Shown piece by piece: positions 42,782 to 53,509 of a DNA stretch of 64,000 bases (position 1 is the first letter of the stretch; every line of letters begins with the position of its first letter). The position numbers and the translations under genes were made by a program. The notes under the pieces were generated by a model, which was not told where the DNA came from, ran no database searches, and saw only the letters and a list, made by a program, of their open reading frames with translations. The DNA lies in assembly GCA_050248955.1 (NCBI GenBank), contig JBFWRK010000005.1, positions 124,001-188,000 on the forward strand, read 5' to 3'. The DNA is from JBFWRK01 sp050248955 (GTDB lineage Bacteria > Actinomycetota > Acidimicrobiia > Acidimicrobiales > Ilumatobacteraceae).

Positions 42782-43509
42782 GCGACGTCACCAACCACGT
42801 CGCGCTGTTCGGCGCTGGGGTGGCGTCGTTCCTCGCACCGTGCGTGGTCCCGCTCATGCCCGCGTACGTCGGGATGATGGCCGGCGAGATCGCCGGGGCG
42901 ACGCCGGGTGACCGAGTCGACGCGACCGCCCCGCGGGCCGGCACGATCGCGCGCGCAGGAATGATCTTCGTCACCGGGTTCACCGCGGTGTTCGTCGCCC
43001 TCGGGGCGTTCGCAGGTCAGCTCGGCTCGAGCCTGGACTCGTTCCAGCTGTGGGCCCAGCGCGCCGGCGGGGTGATGGTCGTGCTGTTCGGGCTCGTGGG
43101 GCTCGGCGTCGGTCATCGGTGGGTGCCGGAACGTCGGATCGTCGCCAGGATTCCTGCTACCGGCCACGTCGCCCGCCCGCTGGTGATGGGAGTGGCGTTC
43201 GGGGCGGCATGGACTCCGTGTGTCGGACCACTGCTCGGCGCTGCGCTGATCGTGGCCGCTCGCGCCGCCGACCCGTGGCACGGCGCGTCATTGCTCGGCG
43301 CCTACGCCCTCGGTGTCGGCGTTCCGTTCCTCGCCGCAGCACTGGCCGTGGCGTCGTCGCCGACGCTGCTCGCGCGCCTGCGCCGATCGTCCACCCGCGT
43401 CCAACCAGTCGCGGGAACCGTGCTCGTCGTGCTCGGCGTGCTCCTGTTCACCGGGACGTACGCAAGCATCCTCGGGCCACTGGCCCGACTGCTCCCCGGT
43501 TCCATCTGA
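42778..43509 (+). CDS. ccdA: CcdA-type thiol-disulfide membrane transporter
   Basis: A 243-residue protein with six membrane segments. The two hallmark cysteines are in FLAPCVVPLMPAYVG and AWTPCVGPLLGA. CcdA moves reducing equivalents from cytoplasmic thioredoxin across the membrane, feeding cytochrome c maturation or envelope thiol repair. Its GTG overlaps the stop of the TlpA-like gene, so the two form a functional pair, comparable to the fused DipZ of mycobacteria. No cytochrome c maturation genes are nearby. Confidence 0.88.
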   Translation: MSDVTNHVALFGAGVASFLAPCVVPLMPAYVGMMAGEIAGATPGDRVDATAPRAGTIARAGMIFVTGFTAVFVALGAFAGQLGSSLDSFQLWAQRAGGVMVVLFGLVGLGVGHRWVPERRIVARIPATGHVARPLVMGVAFGAAWTPCVGPLLGAALIVAARAADPWHGASLLGAYALGVGVPFLAAALAVASSPTLLARLRRSSTRVQPVAGTVLVVLGVLLFTGTYASILGPLARLLPGSI

Positions 43510-43663
43510 CTGCAGCGCGTCAAGGCACGGACGCCAGTTGGCGAGCGGTACCGTCGACTTCGTGATGGCTCCAGCCCCCGGGTGAGCGGCGACGCACTGA
43601 CGTGCGCGACCATCGAATCAGCCGCGATCACGCGATCGCGCCTCCAAATGGAAAGGGAACCGC

Positions 43664-44434
43664 ATGGGCGACCGTCTTGCAGATCGTGTCATCGTCATCG
43701 TGGGAGCATCGTCGGGCATCGGTCTCGCCACTGCGACGCTCTGCGCCAGCGAAGGCGCTCGGGTGGTGATGCTCGCCCGCGGACGGGAACGCCTCGAAGC
43801 ACACGCCGCCGAATTGGGCGCGACGCCGGTCGTCTGCGACGTCGCCGACCCGTCGAGCGTTCGGGCGGCGTTCGGCGAGATCGACGAGCGCTTCGGACGC
43901 GTCGACGCGCTGTTGAACGTCGCCGGCGTCGCTCGCATCCGCAGGATCGAGGACGCGACCGATGAGGACATCCACCACGTGATCGGCGTCGACCTCCTCG
44001 GCCCGATCTACACGACCCGTGCCGCGGTCCCGCTGATGCGCCGAGCCGGCGGCGGCGACATCGTCAACGTCTCCTCCGAGATCACCGGCGACTACCTGCC
44101 CTACATGGTGCTCTACGGCGTCGCCAAGGGCGGTCTCGACACGTTCTCGCGAATGATGGTGCACGAGCTGAAGGACGACAACATCCGCGTCTGCAACTAC
44201 GTGAGCGGCAGCGTCGCGACGGACTTCGGCGTCAACTTCGCCCCGGAGGAGATCGGCGCCGCGTTCCCGGCGTGGGAGGCGAGCGGCTACATGACCCGCG
44301 TCGCCGGCCCTGGACAGGACCCGGCGTGGATGGCCGAGGCGTTCCTGTTCCAGCTCACGCGTCCCGCCGGTCAGATGGTCGATGTGATCCACGTTCGGTC
44401 CTTCGCCCCAGGTCACGCTGCGATCGCGCAGTAG
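43664..44434 (+). CDS. Short-chain dehydrogenase/reductase
   Basis: A 256-residue classical SDR. The cofactor motif is VGASSGIGLATATL, the NAG-type motif is NVAGVARI, and the active site is Ser in NVSSEITGD with Tyr-Lys in YGVAKGG. The substrate cannot be deduced. A GGAAAGGG ribosome site precedes the ATG. It is the first of five co-directional genes that continue with a glycosyltransferase, GH65, Usp and carbonic anhydrase, though the 63-nt gap to the next gene leaves co-transcription open. Confidence 0.85.
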   Translation: MGDRLADRVIVIVGASSGIGLATATLCASEGARVVMLARGRERLEAHAAELGATPVVCDVADPSSVRAAFGEIDERFGRVDALLNVAGVARIRRIEDATDEDIHHVIGVDLLGPIYTTRAAVPLMRRAGGGDIVNVSSEITGDYLPYMVLYGVAKGGLDTFSRMMVHELKDDNIRVCNYVSGSVATDFGVNFAPEEIGAAFPAWEASGYMTRVAGPGQDPAWMAEAFLFQLTRPAGQMVDVIHVRSFAPGHAAIAQ

Positions 44435-44497
44435 CGGGAACCACCTAGGGTCCTCCGCCTCTACGGCCGGCGCCATGTGTCGCTTTTGACTGGTGGT

Positions 44498-45637
44498 ATG
44501 GCAGGCGATCGAGGAGCGTTCTTCAATCCCGAGACCGTGCCGCGAGCAGCACGGTCGCTGCGGGTCGGGCTGATCGCACCGCCTTGGGTGCCGGTGCCGC
44601 CGACGGTGTACGGCGGGACCGAGCTCGTCGTCGACGGGCTCGCCCGGGGTCTCACGCGTGCCGGCTGCGAGGTCGTGCTCTGGACGACCGGTGACTCGAC
44701 CTGTCCCGTCGAGCGCCGGTGGGTGCACCCCCGGGCGTTGGGGACGGTGGCCGACGCTGCCGCCGAACTGATCCATGTCGCCGGGGCGTACCGGGACCTG
44801 GCCGAGATGGACGTGATCCACGACCACACCCTGGCCGGTCCGCTGTGGGCGGGCAGATACGGGTGCCAGGTGCCGGTGGTGACGACCGCGCACGGCGAGT
44901 TCACGCCCGAGCTGCGCAAGCACTACCGAGCGGTCGCTGCGGCGGGGATCGACATCGTGGCGATCTCCCGCTCCCAGCGGTGCACCGTCCCCGAGTTGCC
45001 GATCACGGCCGTGATCCACCATGGGATCGACACGGCGACGTTCCCGGTCGGCCTCGGCACAGGAGGCTATGTGGCGTTCCTCGGCCGGATGAGCCCGACG
45101 AAGGGCGTCCACCGCGCGATCGCCGTGGCTCGCGCGGCAGGAGTGCCGATCGTGCTCGCCGCCAAGATGTGGGAACCGGACGAGCACCGCTACTTCGCCG
45201 AGGTCGTGGAGCCGATGCTCGGCCCCGACGCGGTCTTCATCGGTGAGATCGGTGGGCGCCGCAAGCTCGAACTGCTCGGCGGCGCGATGGCGCTGCTGAA
45301 CCCGATCCGTTGGCCGGAGCCGTTCGGGCTGGTGATGATCGAAGCGCTCGCCTGTGGCACCCCCGTGCTCTCATTCGCCGAGGGCGCGGCACCGGAGATC
45401 GTCGAGCACGGCCGCACCGGCTTCCTCTGCGCCGACGAGGACGAGATGGCGGCTGCGATCCGCCTCGTGCCCGACCTCGATCGCGCAGAGTGCCGCGCCC
45501 GGGTCGAGGCCCGCTTCTCCACCGAGCGCATGGTCGAGGACCACCTGCAGCTCTACCGGCGACTGCTGGACGACGATCGCGAGCCTCCACGCGCGACAGC
45601 GACTGCAGGTGCCGGAGCGGCCGAATGGTCGAGGTGA
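44498..45637 (+). CDS. GT4-family glycosyltransferase
   Basis: A retaining GT-B glycosyltransferase of about 379 residues. The N-terminal domain starts LRVGLIAPPWVPVPPTVYGG with the glycine-rich acceptor loop; the C-terminal domain has FLGRMSPTKGVHRAI and the donor-binding EPFGLVMIEALACGTPVL (E-x7-E). Trehalose, sucrose or polysaccharide synthesis are possible. It overlaps the GH65 gene by 13 nt, suggesting both act on the same disaccharide pool. The start is uncertain: GTG at 44477 is an in-frame alternative. Confidence 0.8.
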   Translation: MAGDRGAFFNPETVPRAARSLRVGLIAPPWVPVPPTVYGGTELVVDGLARGLTRAGCEVVLWTTGDSTCPVERRWVHPRALGTVADAAAELIHVAGAYRDLAEMDVIHDHTLAGPLWAGRYGCQVPVVTTAHGEFTPELRKHYRAVAAAGIDIVAISRSQRCTVPELPITAVIHHGIDTATFPVGLGTGGYVAFLGRMSPTKGVHRAIAVARAAGVPIVLAAKMWEPDEHRYFAEVVEPMLGPDAVFIGEIGGRRKLELLGGAMALLNPIRWPEPFGLVMIEALACGTPVLSFAEGAAPEIVEHGRTGFLCADEDEMAAAIRLVPDLDRAECRARVEARFSTERMVEDHLQLYRRLLDDDREPPRATATAGAGAAEWSR

Positions 45638-48345
45638 CCCGTCCGGAGGGCGGCACGTCGGTCATCGGGACGGATCTGCTCGCGCCGCTCGCCGACGCGA
45701 CGTTCGAGGCCGTCGTGTTCGCATGGGACGGCATCGTGGTCGCTGACCGCCGCGCGAACGCCGACGACGTGCGCGCTCGCATCGAGGCGCTGTGTGCCGC
45801 TGGCGTTCACGTCTTCGTGGTCAGCGGCCAGCATGCCGACGACGTCGACGCGCCGCTCGGCGCGCGCCCGCAGGGGCCCGGACGGCTGCACCTCTGCGTG
45901 AACGGCGGAGCGGAGGTGTTCGAAGTCGGCGCTGAGGGCGTCGCGCTGGTCTGGCGGCGTCCGGATGGGCCCGTCTCCACCGACAACGCCGACTCCGCCC
46001 GCTGGGCAGCGGCTTGGCTCGCCGCCCGAGGCATCACCGGGAGCCTCGTCCTCGTCTGTGGTGTCGAGTTCGGTCCGGTCGGCGGTGTCGCCGGTGGCGT
46101 CGCCGGCAGTGTCGTCGGTGGTGACTCGGCGATGCTCGTCCAGGAGCTCTCGCGAGCCACCGTGGTGTCGCTCGGCGTCGAGCCGGGCGGCGTGCCCGAC
46201 GGCATCCGGCACGTGGGCGGCGGCCCCGATCGGTTCGTCGCGCTCCTCGACCTGCAGCTCGCCCGGCGGCGCGACCGGCGGGTGCCGTGGATCGACGAGG
46301 ACCCTGCGTGGGTCGTGCCACTCCCGTACGCGCCGGCGGCGGAGCGCGCCGCCGAGGCGATGGGGACCCTCGCCAACGGGCGGGCCGCCATCAGGGGCTC
46401 CCGCGAGGAGGACGGTGCGGGGACCGCGGCGCTGTTCCTGGTCAACGGCGTCTACGCGCCGGGGCCGGCCCCACACCTCCTCGCCGGTCCCGTGTGGACG
46501 GATCTGGCGGTGCGCGACGGACAGCCCGACCGCCGGATGCTCGATCTGCGGACCGGGCTGCTCGCCCGTGAGTGCGAGGCCGATGCGGGATTGCGTTCCC
46601 TGCGGTTCGTGTCCGCCCGTCGCCCCGGCGCGTTGGCGCTGAGGGCGGAGGGCGCGGCGTCCCACGTGCTGCCCGGCGACACGTTCACGCCACCTGCCGC
46701 CGGCACCCGGCTGGAGCGCGAGGACCGGGGCGACGTGCGGATGGCACGTACCTCGAACGAGGGCGACGGCGGGATCATCGTCGCCGCTCGTGACTGGCAA
46801 CGAGAGCGCGCTGGCCGGCGGGTGATCGATCGTGTTGCGGCGTGGATCGCCGACCCCGTCGAGGCACCGGCCTGGGAGACCGCGGAGAACGAGCTGGCGC
46901 TCGTCGACGCCGCCGGCTTCGACCGGTTGCTCGCCGAGCACCGCGAAGCCTGGGCGCAGAAGTGGGCGGACGCACACGTCGCCATCGAGGGCGACGCCGA
47001 CTCGGAGCTCGCGGCACGGTTCGCGTTGTTCCACCTGTTGTCGGCAACGCCCGATGACGGTGACGTAGCGGTGGGCGCACGCGGCTTGACGGGTACCGCG
47101 TACGGCGGTCACGTGTTCTGGGACGCCGACGTCTTCGTCCTGCCGGTCCTCGCGGCCGTGCGACCGGCCGCAGCGCGAGCGATGCTCGAGTACCGCATCC
47201 GCCGGCTTCCCGCCGCTCGTGCGACTGCCGAGGCGGAGGGGCTGCGGGGCGCTCGATTCCCGTGGGAGTCCGCACGCGACGGCACCGACGTGACCCCCCG
47301 CATCGCTCGCGGCCGGCGCGACGAACTGATCCCGATCCTCACCGGTCGGCACGAGGAGCACATCGTCGCCGACGTCGCCTGGGCAGCGCTCGAGTACTCG
47401 GCCTGGACCGGCGATGCCGGCTTCCTCACCGGGCCCGGCCGGGATCTCGTCCTCGACACCGCCCGTTACTGGGCGAGCCGGCTCCGCATCGACCCGGGTG
47501 GTCGTGGCCACATCGACGGGGTCATCGGCCCGGACGAGTACCACGAGATGGTCGACGACAACGCCTACACGAACGTCATGGCCCGCTGGAACCTCCGCCG
47601 GGCGGCCCAGATCGTGGAACTGACCGGCGGTGATGCGGCCGAAGCAGCCGACTGGCGCCGGCTGGCCGACGGGCTGGTCGACGGATGGGATCCAGAGCGG
47701 CGGTTGTACGAGCAGTTCGCCGGCTACTGGGACCTCGAACCGATCCTCGCCGCTGCGGTCGCGCCGCCGCCGTTCGCCGCAGATGTGTTCCTCGGCGCCG
47801 ATCGCGTGAAGGGATCACAGCTGATCAAGCAGGCCGACGTCTTGATGCTCCACCACCTCGTCCCCGGCGAGGTCGAGCCCGGCTCGCTCGCCGCCCATCT
47901 CGCGTTCTACGAGCCGCGCACGGCGCACGGCAGCTCACTGTCGCCTGCGATCCACGCCAGCCTGCTCGCCCGTGCCGGCCAGCCCGACCGCGCGCTCGAG
48001 CTGTTCCGAGTGGCCGCCCGCCTGGACCTCGACGACATCACGGGCACGACCGCCGGGGGCCTGCACCTGGCGACGATGGGTGGGGTGTGGCAGGCGCTCG
48101 CGTTCGGCTTCCTCGGACTGCGCCCGTCGGACGGTGTGCTCGACGTCGACCCGCGCCTGCCGGCGGCATGGTCGACGCTCGCGCTCCGCTTCCGCTTCGG
48201 TGGCCATCCGGTCGGTGTCCGTGCCGATCACGACACGGTCACCATCAGCTGCGACGAACCCCTTGCCGTGAGCGTGGCGATGCGACCACCGGCGATCTGC
48301 TCGCCGCCCGGACAGACCTATGCATCAGGGAGGACCGAGAGATGA
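45625..48345 (+). CDS. GH65-family glycoside phosphorylase/hydrolase with vestigial HAD domain
   Basis: A 906-residue protein. The C-terminal ~650 residues are a GH65 barrel with the catalytic Glu segment VIGPDEYHEMVDDNAYTN and the phosphate/substrate region RVKGSQLIKQADVLML; related enzymes are kojibiose, maltose or trehalose phosphorylases. The N-terminal ~110 residues resemble a HAD phosphatase, but the expected DxD reads AWDG, so the nucleophilic Asp is missing. Fusions of HAD with GH65 are known (beta-phosphoglucomutase type), yet this one is probably inactive. It overlaps both neighbours (GT4 by 13 nt, Usp by 4 nt). Confidence 0.82.
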   Translation: MVEVTRPEGGTSVIGTDLLAPLADATFEAVVFAWDGIVVADRRANADDVRARIEALCAAGVHVFVVSGQHADDVDAPLGARPQGPGRLHLCVNGGAEVFEVGAEGVALVWRRPDGPVSTDNADSARWAAAWLAARGITGSLVLVCGVEFGPVGGVAGGVAGSVVGGDSAMLVQELSRATVVSLGVEPGGVPDGIRHVGGGPDRFVALLDLQLARRRDRRVPWIDEDPAWVVPLPYAPAAERAAEAMGTLANGRAAIRGSREEDGAGTAALFLVNGVYAPGPAPHLLAGPVWTDLAVRDGQPDRRMLDLRTGLLARECEADAGLRSLRFVSARRPGALALRAEGAASHVLPGDTFTPPAAGTRLEREDRGDVRMARTSNEGDGGIIVAARDWQRERAGRRVIDRVAAWIADPVEAPAWETAENELALVDAAGFDRLLAEHREAWAQKWADAHVAIEGDADSELAARFALFHLLSATPDDGDVAVGARGLTGTAYGGHVFWDADVFVLPVLAAVRPAAARAMLEYRIRRLPAARATAEAEGLRGARFPWESARDGTDVTPRIARGRRDELIPILTGRHEEHIVADVAWAALEYSAWTGDAGFLTGPGRDLVLDTARYWASRLRIDPGGRGHIDGVIGPDEYHEMVDDNAYTNVMARWNLRRAAQIVELTGGDAAEAADWRRLADGLVDGWDPERRLYEQFAGYWDLEPILAAAVAPPPFAADVFLGADRVKGSQLIKQADVLMLHHLVPGEVEPGSLAAHLAFYEPRTAHGSSLSPAIHASLLARAGQPDRALELFRVAARLDLDDITGTTAGGLHLATMGGVWQALAFGFLGLRPSDGVLDVDPRLPAAWSTLALRFRFGGHPVGVRADHDTVTISCDEPLAVSVAMRPPAICSPPGQTYASGRTER

Positions 48346-49142
48346 GCATCGTGCTCGCTGCACTCGACGCCAGCGCTGCGGCGCGCCCCGTCCTCGCCAC
48401 GGCGATGGGCATCGGTGAGTTGACCGACGCTCACGTCGAAGCCGTCCACGTCGCCGACGGCGGTCGCGAGACCCCCGAGTGGCTCGCCGCCCAGACCCAG
48501 GTGCCGCTCCACGTCCTCGACGGCGCGGTCGAGCAGAACCTCGTGCGCGCCGTGGCCGACGAGGCGGTCATCGCGGCCGTCCTCGGCGCCAGGGCGACAC
48601 CCGGCGGTCGTCGACCGGTTGGCCGCACCGCGATGCACGTGCTCGAACGTGCCACGAAGCCGATCGTCGTCGTGCCGCCCGAGGCGCTCCGTGAACGGCC
48701 GACGGCGATTCGGCGGCTGCTCGTGCCGTTGGAGGGCAACATCGAGTCCTCCCGGCCGGTCCTGGAACGACTCAGCCCGCTCATCGTCGTCGAGGTCGAG
48801 CTCGTCGTGCTGCACGTCTTCACCAGCGAGACGGCCCCGCGGGCACTGGATCGACCGGCGCGCGACCTCTCGATGTGGGGCGACGAGTTCGTCGCCCGCT
48901 TCTGTCCCGGCGCGAATCGAGTCGAGCTCCGCACCGGCCCGATCGGCGCGCAGGTGGCGAAGGTGTCCACCGAGGACGCTGTCGATCTCGTCGTGCTGAG
49001 CTGGTCGCAGGACAGCTCCCCGGGACATGCCGCGGTCATCCGAGACGTGCTCGGTGCCTCCACCGTCCCCGTCCTGCTGCTCCCGGTCGACGGGCCGTCG
49101 ACCGCGGTGCTCGCGAATCGATCGCTGCACGACGCCGGCTGA
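48342..49142 (+). CDS. Universal stress protein, two-domain
   Basis: A 266-residue UspA-type protein of two tandem domains. The first begins MSIVLAALDASAAARPVL and ends RTAMHVLERATKPIVVVPPE; the second begins IRRLLVPLEGNIESSRPVL and ends DVLGASTVPVLLLPVDG. The ATP-binding G-2x-G-9x-G(S/T) pattern is degenerate in both. It is probably a stress-associated regulator. Its ATG overlaps the GH65 stop by 4 nt. Confidence 0.82.
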   Translation: MSIVLAALDASAAARPVLATAMGIGELTDAHVEAVHVADGGRETPEWLAAQTQVPLHVLDGAVEQNLVRAVADEAVIAAVLGARATPGGRRPVGRTAMHVLERATKPIVVVPPEALRERPTAIRRLLVPLEGNIESSRPVLERLSPLIVVEVELVVLHVFTSETAPRALDRPARDLSMWGDEFVARFCPGANRVELRTGPIGAQVAKVSTEDAVDLVVLSWSQDSSPGHAAVIRDVLGASTVPVLLLPVDGPSTAVLANRSLHDAG

Positions 49143-49155
49143 GGCGCCGGTTGCC

Positions 49156-49161
49156 TAGCGT
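49156..49161 (+). promoter_or_regulatory. -10 box (TAGCGT) of the carbonic anhydrase gene
   Basis: A TANNNT hexamer lies exactly 7 nt before the GTG at 49169. This shows the gene has its own leaderless promoter despite its closeness to the Usp gene. Confidence 0.5.
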
Positions 49162-49168
49162 GTGCATC

Positions 49169-49666
49169 GTGACCGGCGACTTCGACGACCTGTTAGCGGC
49201 GAACCGGGCGTTCGCCGAGGAGTTCGACCTGAGCGGGTTCGATGGCGTCGCTCACGGTGGTGTCGCCGTCGTGACGTGCATGGACTCGCGCATCGACCCG
49301 CTCGGCATGCTCGGGCTCGCGCCGGGCGACGCCAAGATCTTCCGCAACCCTGGTGGGCGGGTGACGCAGGCAGCGCTCGAGGCGCTCGTGCTGGGCGTGC
49401 ACCTGCTCGGCGTCGACCGGATCCTGATCGTGCCGCACACCCGGTGCGCGATGACCGCCTACACGGAGAACGAGCTCCGGGAGAAGATCAGCGCGTCCAG
49501 TGGTCAGGACGCATCGTGGCAGTCGTTCAGCGTCATCGGCGATCAGCTCGCCGCCCTGTACGAGGACGTCCGCAAGGTGCAGTCACACCCACTGATCCCC
49601 GACACGGTCGCGATCGGGGGGTTCGTGTACGACGTCGACACCGGGCTCATCGAGCAGAAGTTCTGA
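49169..49666 (+). CDS. Beta-class carbonic anhydrase
   Basis: A 165-residue zinc enzyme that interconverts CO2 and bicarbonate. The zinc ligands Cys37 (VVTCMDSRID), His90 and Cys93 (PHTRCAM) and the Asp39-Arg41 dyad are all present. Length and sequence resemble the small mycobacterial beta-CA Rv1284. The GTG start is fixed by the -10 box. It is the last plus-strand gene before the long minus-strand operon, whose decarboxylation-free pathway gives no direct link. Confidence 0.9.
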   Translation: MTGDFDDLLAANRAFAEEFDLSGFDGVAHGGVAVVTCMDSRIDPLGMLGLAPGDAKIFRNPGGRVTQAALEALVLGVHLLGVDRILIVPHTRCAMTAYTENELREKISASSGQDASWQSFSVIGDQLAALYEDVRKVQSHPLIPDTVAIGGFVYDVDTGLIEQKF

Positions 49667-49742
49667 GGCAGCGCACTCCGAGCTGCCGACAACCGGGCGC
49701 GCAAACGCTGGTGGTGTTCAGTGGCGCGGTGCGTGATGGCGG

Positions 49743-51209
49743 TCAGGGGCGGCGATACCAGACCGGCAGCTCGGCGTCGACGTTGATCCACACGGAGTGC
49801 GGCTCGGTGTACTCGTGCATGGCCTCGAACCCCATCTCACGGCCGTAGCCGGAGCTGCCGACGCCACCGAACGGCGAGCCGGGGTTCGCCCGCTTGTAGC
49901 AGTTCACCCAGACCATCCCGGCTCGGAACGCGGCTGCGACCCGGTGGGCACGCGACAGGTCTCGGGTCCACAGGCCGGCGCCCAGCCCGTAGTCGGTGGC
50001 GTTGGCGATCGCGATCGCCTCGGCGTCGTCGCGGAACGTCGACACCGTGACGAACGGGCCGAACACCTCCTCCCGGCAGACGCGCGACGATGGGTCGGCG
50101 CGCACCACCGTCGGCTCGATGTAGCACCCCTTCGCCAGCGCGGGGTCGTCGGGCGCCTTCCCGCCGGTGAGGATCTCCGCGCCCTCGTCGAGCGCGACCT
50201 TCACGTAGGACAGCACGCGGTCGCGGTGCATCGGGGAGGTGAGCGGTCCCATCTCGGTGGTCGCCGCCATCGGATGGCCGACCCGGATCGAGCGGGCGAG
50301 CGCGACGAACCGCTCCGTGAACTCCTCGGCGATCGACTCGTGCAGCAGGAGCCGGCTTCCGGCGATGCACGCCTGGCCCTGGTTGTGGAAGATCGCGAAC
50401 GCGGCGCCGTTGAGCGCGAGCTCGAGATCGGCGTCGGCGAACACGACGTTGGCACCCTTGCCGCCGAGCTCCAGCTGCAGTCGCTTCAGGTTGCCGGCCG
50501 ACGCCTCGACGATCCGCCGGCCGGTCGCCGTGGATCCGGTGAAGGAGACCTTGGCGATGCCGGGATGCTCGGCGATCCGTTGCCCCGCAGTGGTGCCGTA
50601 CCCCGGCACCATGTTCACGACGCCGGCGGGGAAGCCGACCTCGGCGGCGAGCTCGGCGAGCCGCAGGGACGTCAACGGCGTGAGCTCCGATGGCTTCATC
50701 ACCGCGCAGTTCCCTGCGGCCAGGGCTGGTCCGAGCTTCCAGCCGCAGAACATGAGCGGGAAGTTCCACGGCACGATCTGGCCGACGACGCCGAGCGGGT
50801 CGCGCGTGACGTAGTTCAGGAAGCCCTGCTCGACGGGGACGACGTCGCCCTGCAGCTTGTCGGCGATGCCGCCGAAGTACCGGAACGCGGCGGCCGCCCG
50901 CGGCACGTCGAGCACGGTCGAGTCGCGCAGCGGGTGGCCGGTGTCGAGGCTCTCGAGACGCGCCAGCTCGTCTGCGTTCGCCTCGATGGCATCCGCGAGG
51001 CGGAGCAGCAGGCGGCCCCGGTCGGCGGCGGCCAACTTCGACCACGCCGGGAACGCGGCCGCGGCGGCGTCGACCGCGCGGTCGACATCCGCTGCCCGCG
51101 CCTCGGCGATCTCCGTGATGACCGAGCAGTCGTGCGGATCGAGCACCTCGATGCGGGTGCCGGCGAGTGCGTCGACGAACTCACCACCGATGAAGAGCTG
51201 GTTCTGCAT
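49743..51209 (-). CDS. Aldehyde dehydrogenase, likely 4-hydroxymuconic semialdehyde dehydrogenase
   Basis: A 488-residue NAD(P)-dependent aldehyde dehydrogenase with catalytic Cys in NQGQACIAGSRL, Glu in LELGGKGANVVFAD, and Asn in VVPWNFPLMF. In this operon the expected substrate is the ring-opening product of hydroquinone, 4-hydroxymuconic semialdehyde, giving maleylacetate. That assignment comes from the neighbouring dioxygenase and maleylacetate reductase, not from the sequence itself. It is the last gene of the operon, 31 nt after the thiolase. Confidence 0.82.
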   Translation of the reverse strand: MQNQLFIGGEFVDALAGTRIEVLDPHDCSVITEIAEARAADVDRAVDAAAAAFPAWSKLAAADRGRLLLRLADAIEANADELARLESLDTGHPLRDSTVLDVPRAAAAFRYFGGIADKLQGDVVPVEQGFLNYVTRDPLGVVGQIVPWNFPLMFCGWKLGPALAAGNCAVMKPSELTPLTSLRLAELAAEVGFPAGVVNMVPGYGTTAGQRIAEHPGIAKVSFTGSTATGRRIVEASAGNLKRLQLELGGKGANVVFADADLELALNGAAFAIFHNQGQACIAGSRLLLHESIAEEFTERFVALARSIRVGHPMAATTEMGPLTSPMHRDRVLSYVKVALDEGAEILTGGKAPDDPALAKGCYIEPTVVRADPSSRVCREEVFGPFVTVSTFRDDAEAIAIANATDYGLGAGLWTRDLSRAHRVAAAFRAGMVWVNCYKRANPGSPFGGVGSSGYGREMGFEAMHEYTEPHSVWINVDAELPVWYRRP

Positions 51210-51240
51210 GGCGTTGTCCTTTCCGGTCGCGAGCCTGATC

Positions 51241-52417
<1,177 letters not shown>

Positions 52418-52428
<11 letters not shown>

Positions 52429-53509
52429 CGGTGCCACCTCCGGGGGACGGGCCGAGCTCGAGACGTCGGCGGACCGGGAAGAGTTGCAGGCGGGGGAAGG
52501 CACGCGTCAGCGCACCCCAGATGCCGCGGCGCAGGTAGAGCGCACAGACGACGGCGACGACGCCCGAAGCGAGCAGGTAGACCTCGTTCGTCACGTGCAG
52601 CGTGGACTTCGCGTCGGTCAGGTAGTCCTTCAACAGGTAGTAGACGACCGCGCCGAGGATCGGTCCCTCGATCGTGCCGACGCCGCCGACGACGACCATC
52701 ACGATGATCGGCGCCGTCCACTGGGCGACGCTGAACGTGCTCTCCGGCTGGACCCGCAACGCCTGCAGGTAGTTCACCGCGCCCGCGAGGCCGGTGAACG
52801 CGGCGGCGATCAGCCACACCGCGAAGCGGGCGCGGTAGACGTCGGTGCCGAGGCCACGCGCGCCGTCCTCGCTGTCGCGGATCGCCTGCAGCGCGAGACC
52901 GAGGCGCGAGCGCAGCACGAGGTAGACGGTGAGCACCGCCGCGACCATCAGCACGACGGCGATCAGCGCGGTCGTCTGGCTGCGCTCGAGCACGGGGTAG
53001 AGGCGTGACGGCACCTCGAGACTCGTGCCGCTGCCACCTTTGATGACATCGCCGGTGTTGTTCGTGATGATCAGCTTCGCGACCTCGGCGATCACCCACG
53101 TACCGACGGCGAAGTACGCGCCGCGCAGGCGGAACGCGATGAGCCCGATCGGGATCGCGAGCACCGCGGCGACGACCCCCGCGGGGAGCACCGAGAAGTA
53201 GATGTCCTGATCGAACCCGTTGCCGAACACGATGAGCGTGTAGGCGCCGATGCCGACGAACGCCTGCTGGCCGACGGACACGAGACCGCTGTACCCGGCG
53301 AGGAGGTTCCACATGCTCGCCAGCACGACGAGGACGCACAGCTCTACGAGCTTGTTGTGCGTCGCCGCGGAGTCGCCGCGGGTCAGCACGACGAGCCAGG
53401 CGACGAGGAAGACGGACACGACCGTGAACACGCGGCTCGAGGTCGTCGCACGACGGAGCCGGGCGCTGCCCGTCGAGGCGCGAGTGGCGACCGGGACGGC
53501 GACGTTCAT
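52418..53509 (-). CDS. livM: ABC transporter permease, LivM type
   Basis: A 363-residue membrane protein of the branched-chain amino acid/aromatic import family. It has about nine hydrophobic segments and the LivM signature region LAGYSGLVSVGQQAFVGIGA, plus the EAA-type loop AIRDSEDGARGLGTDVYRAR. In this operon the cargo is more likely an aromatic acid or phenol related to hydroquinone than an amino acid. Its ATG overlaps the stop of the LivH-type gene by 4 nt. Confidence 0.88.
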
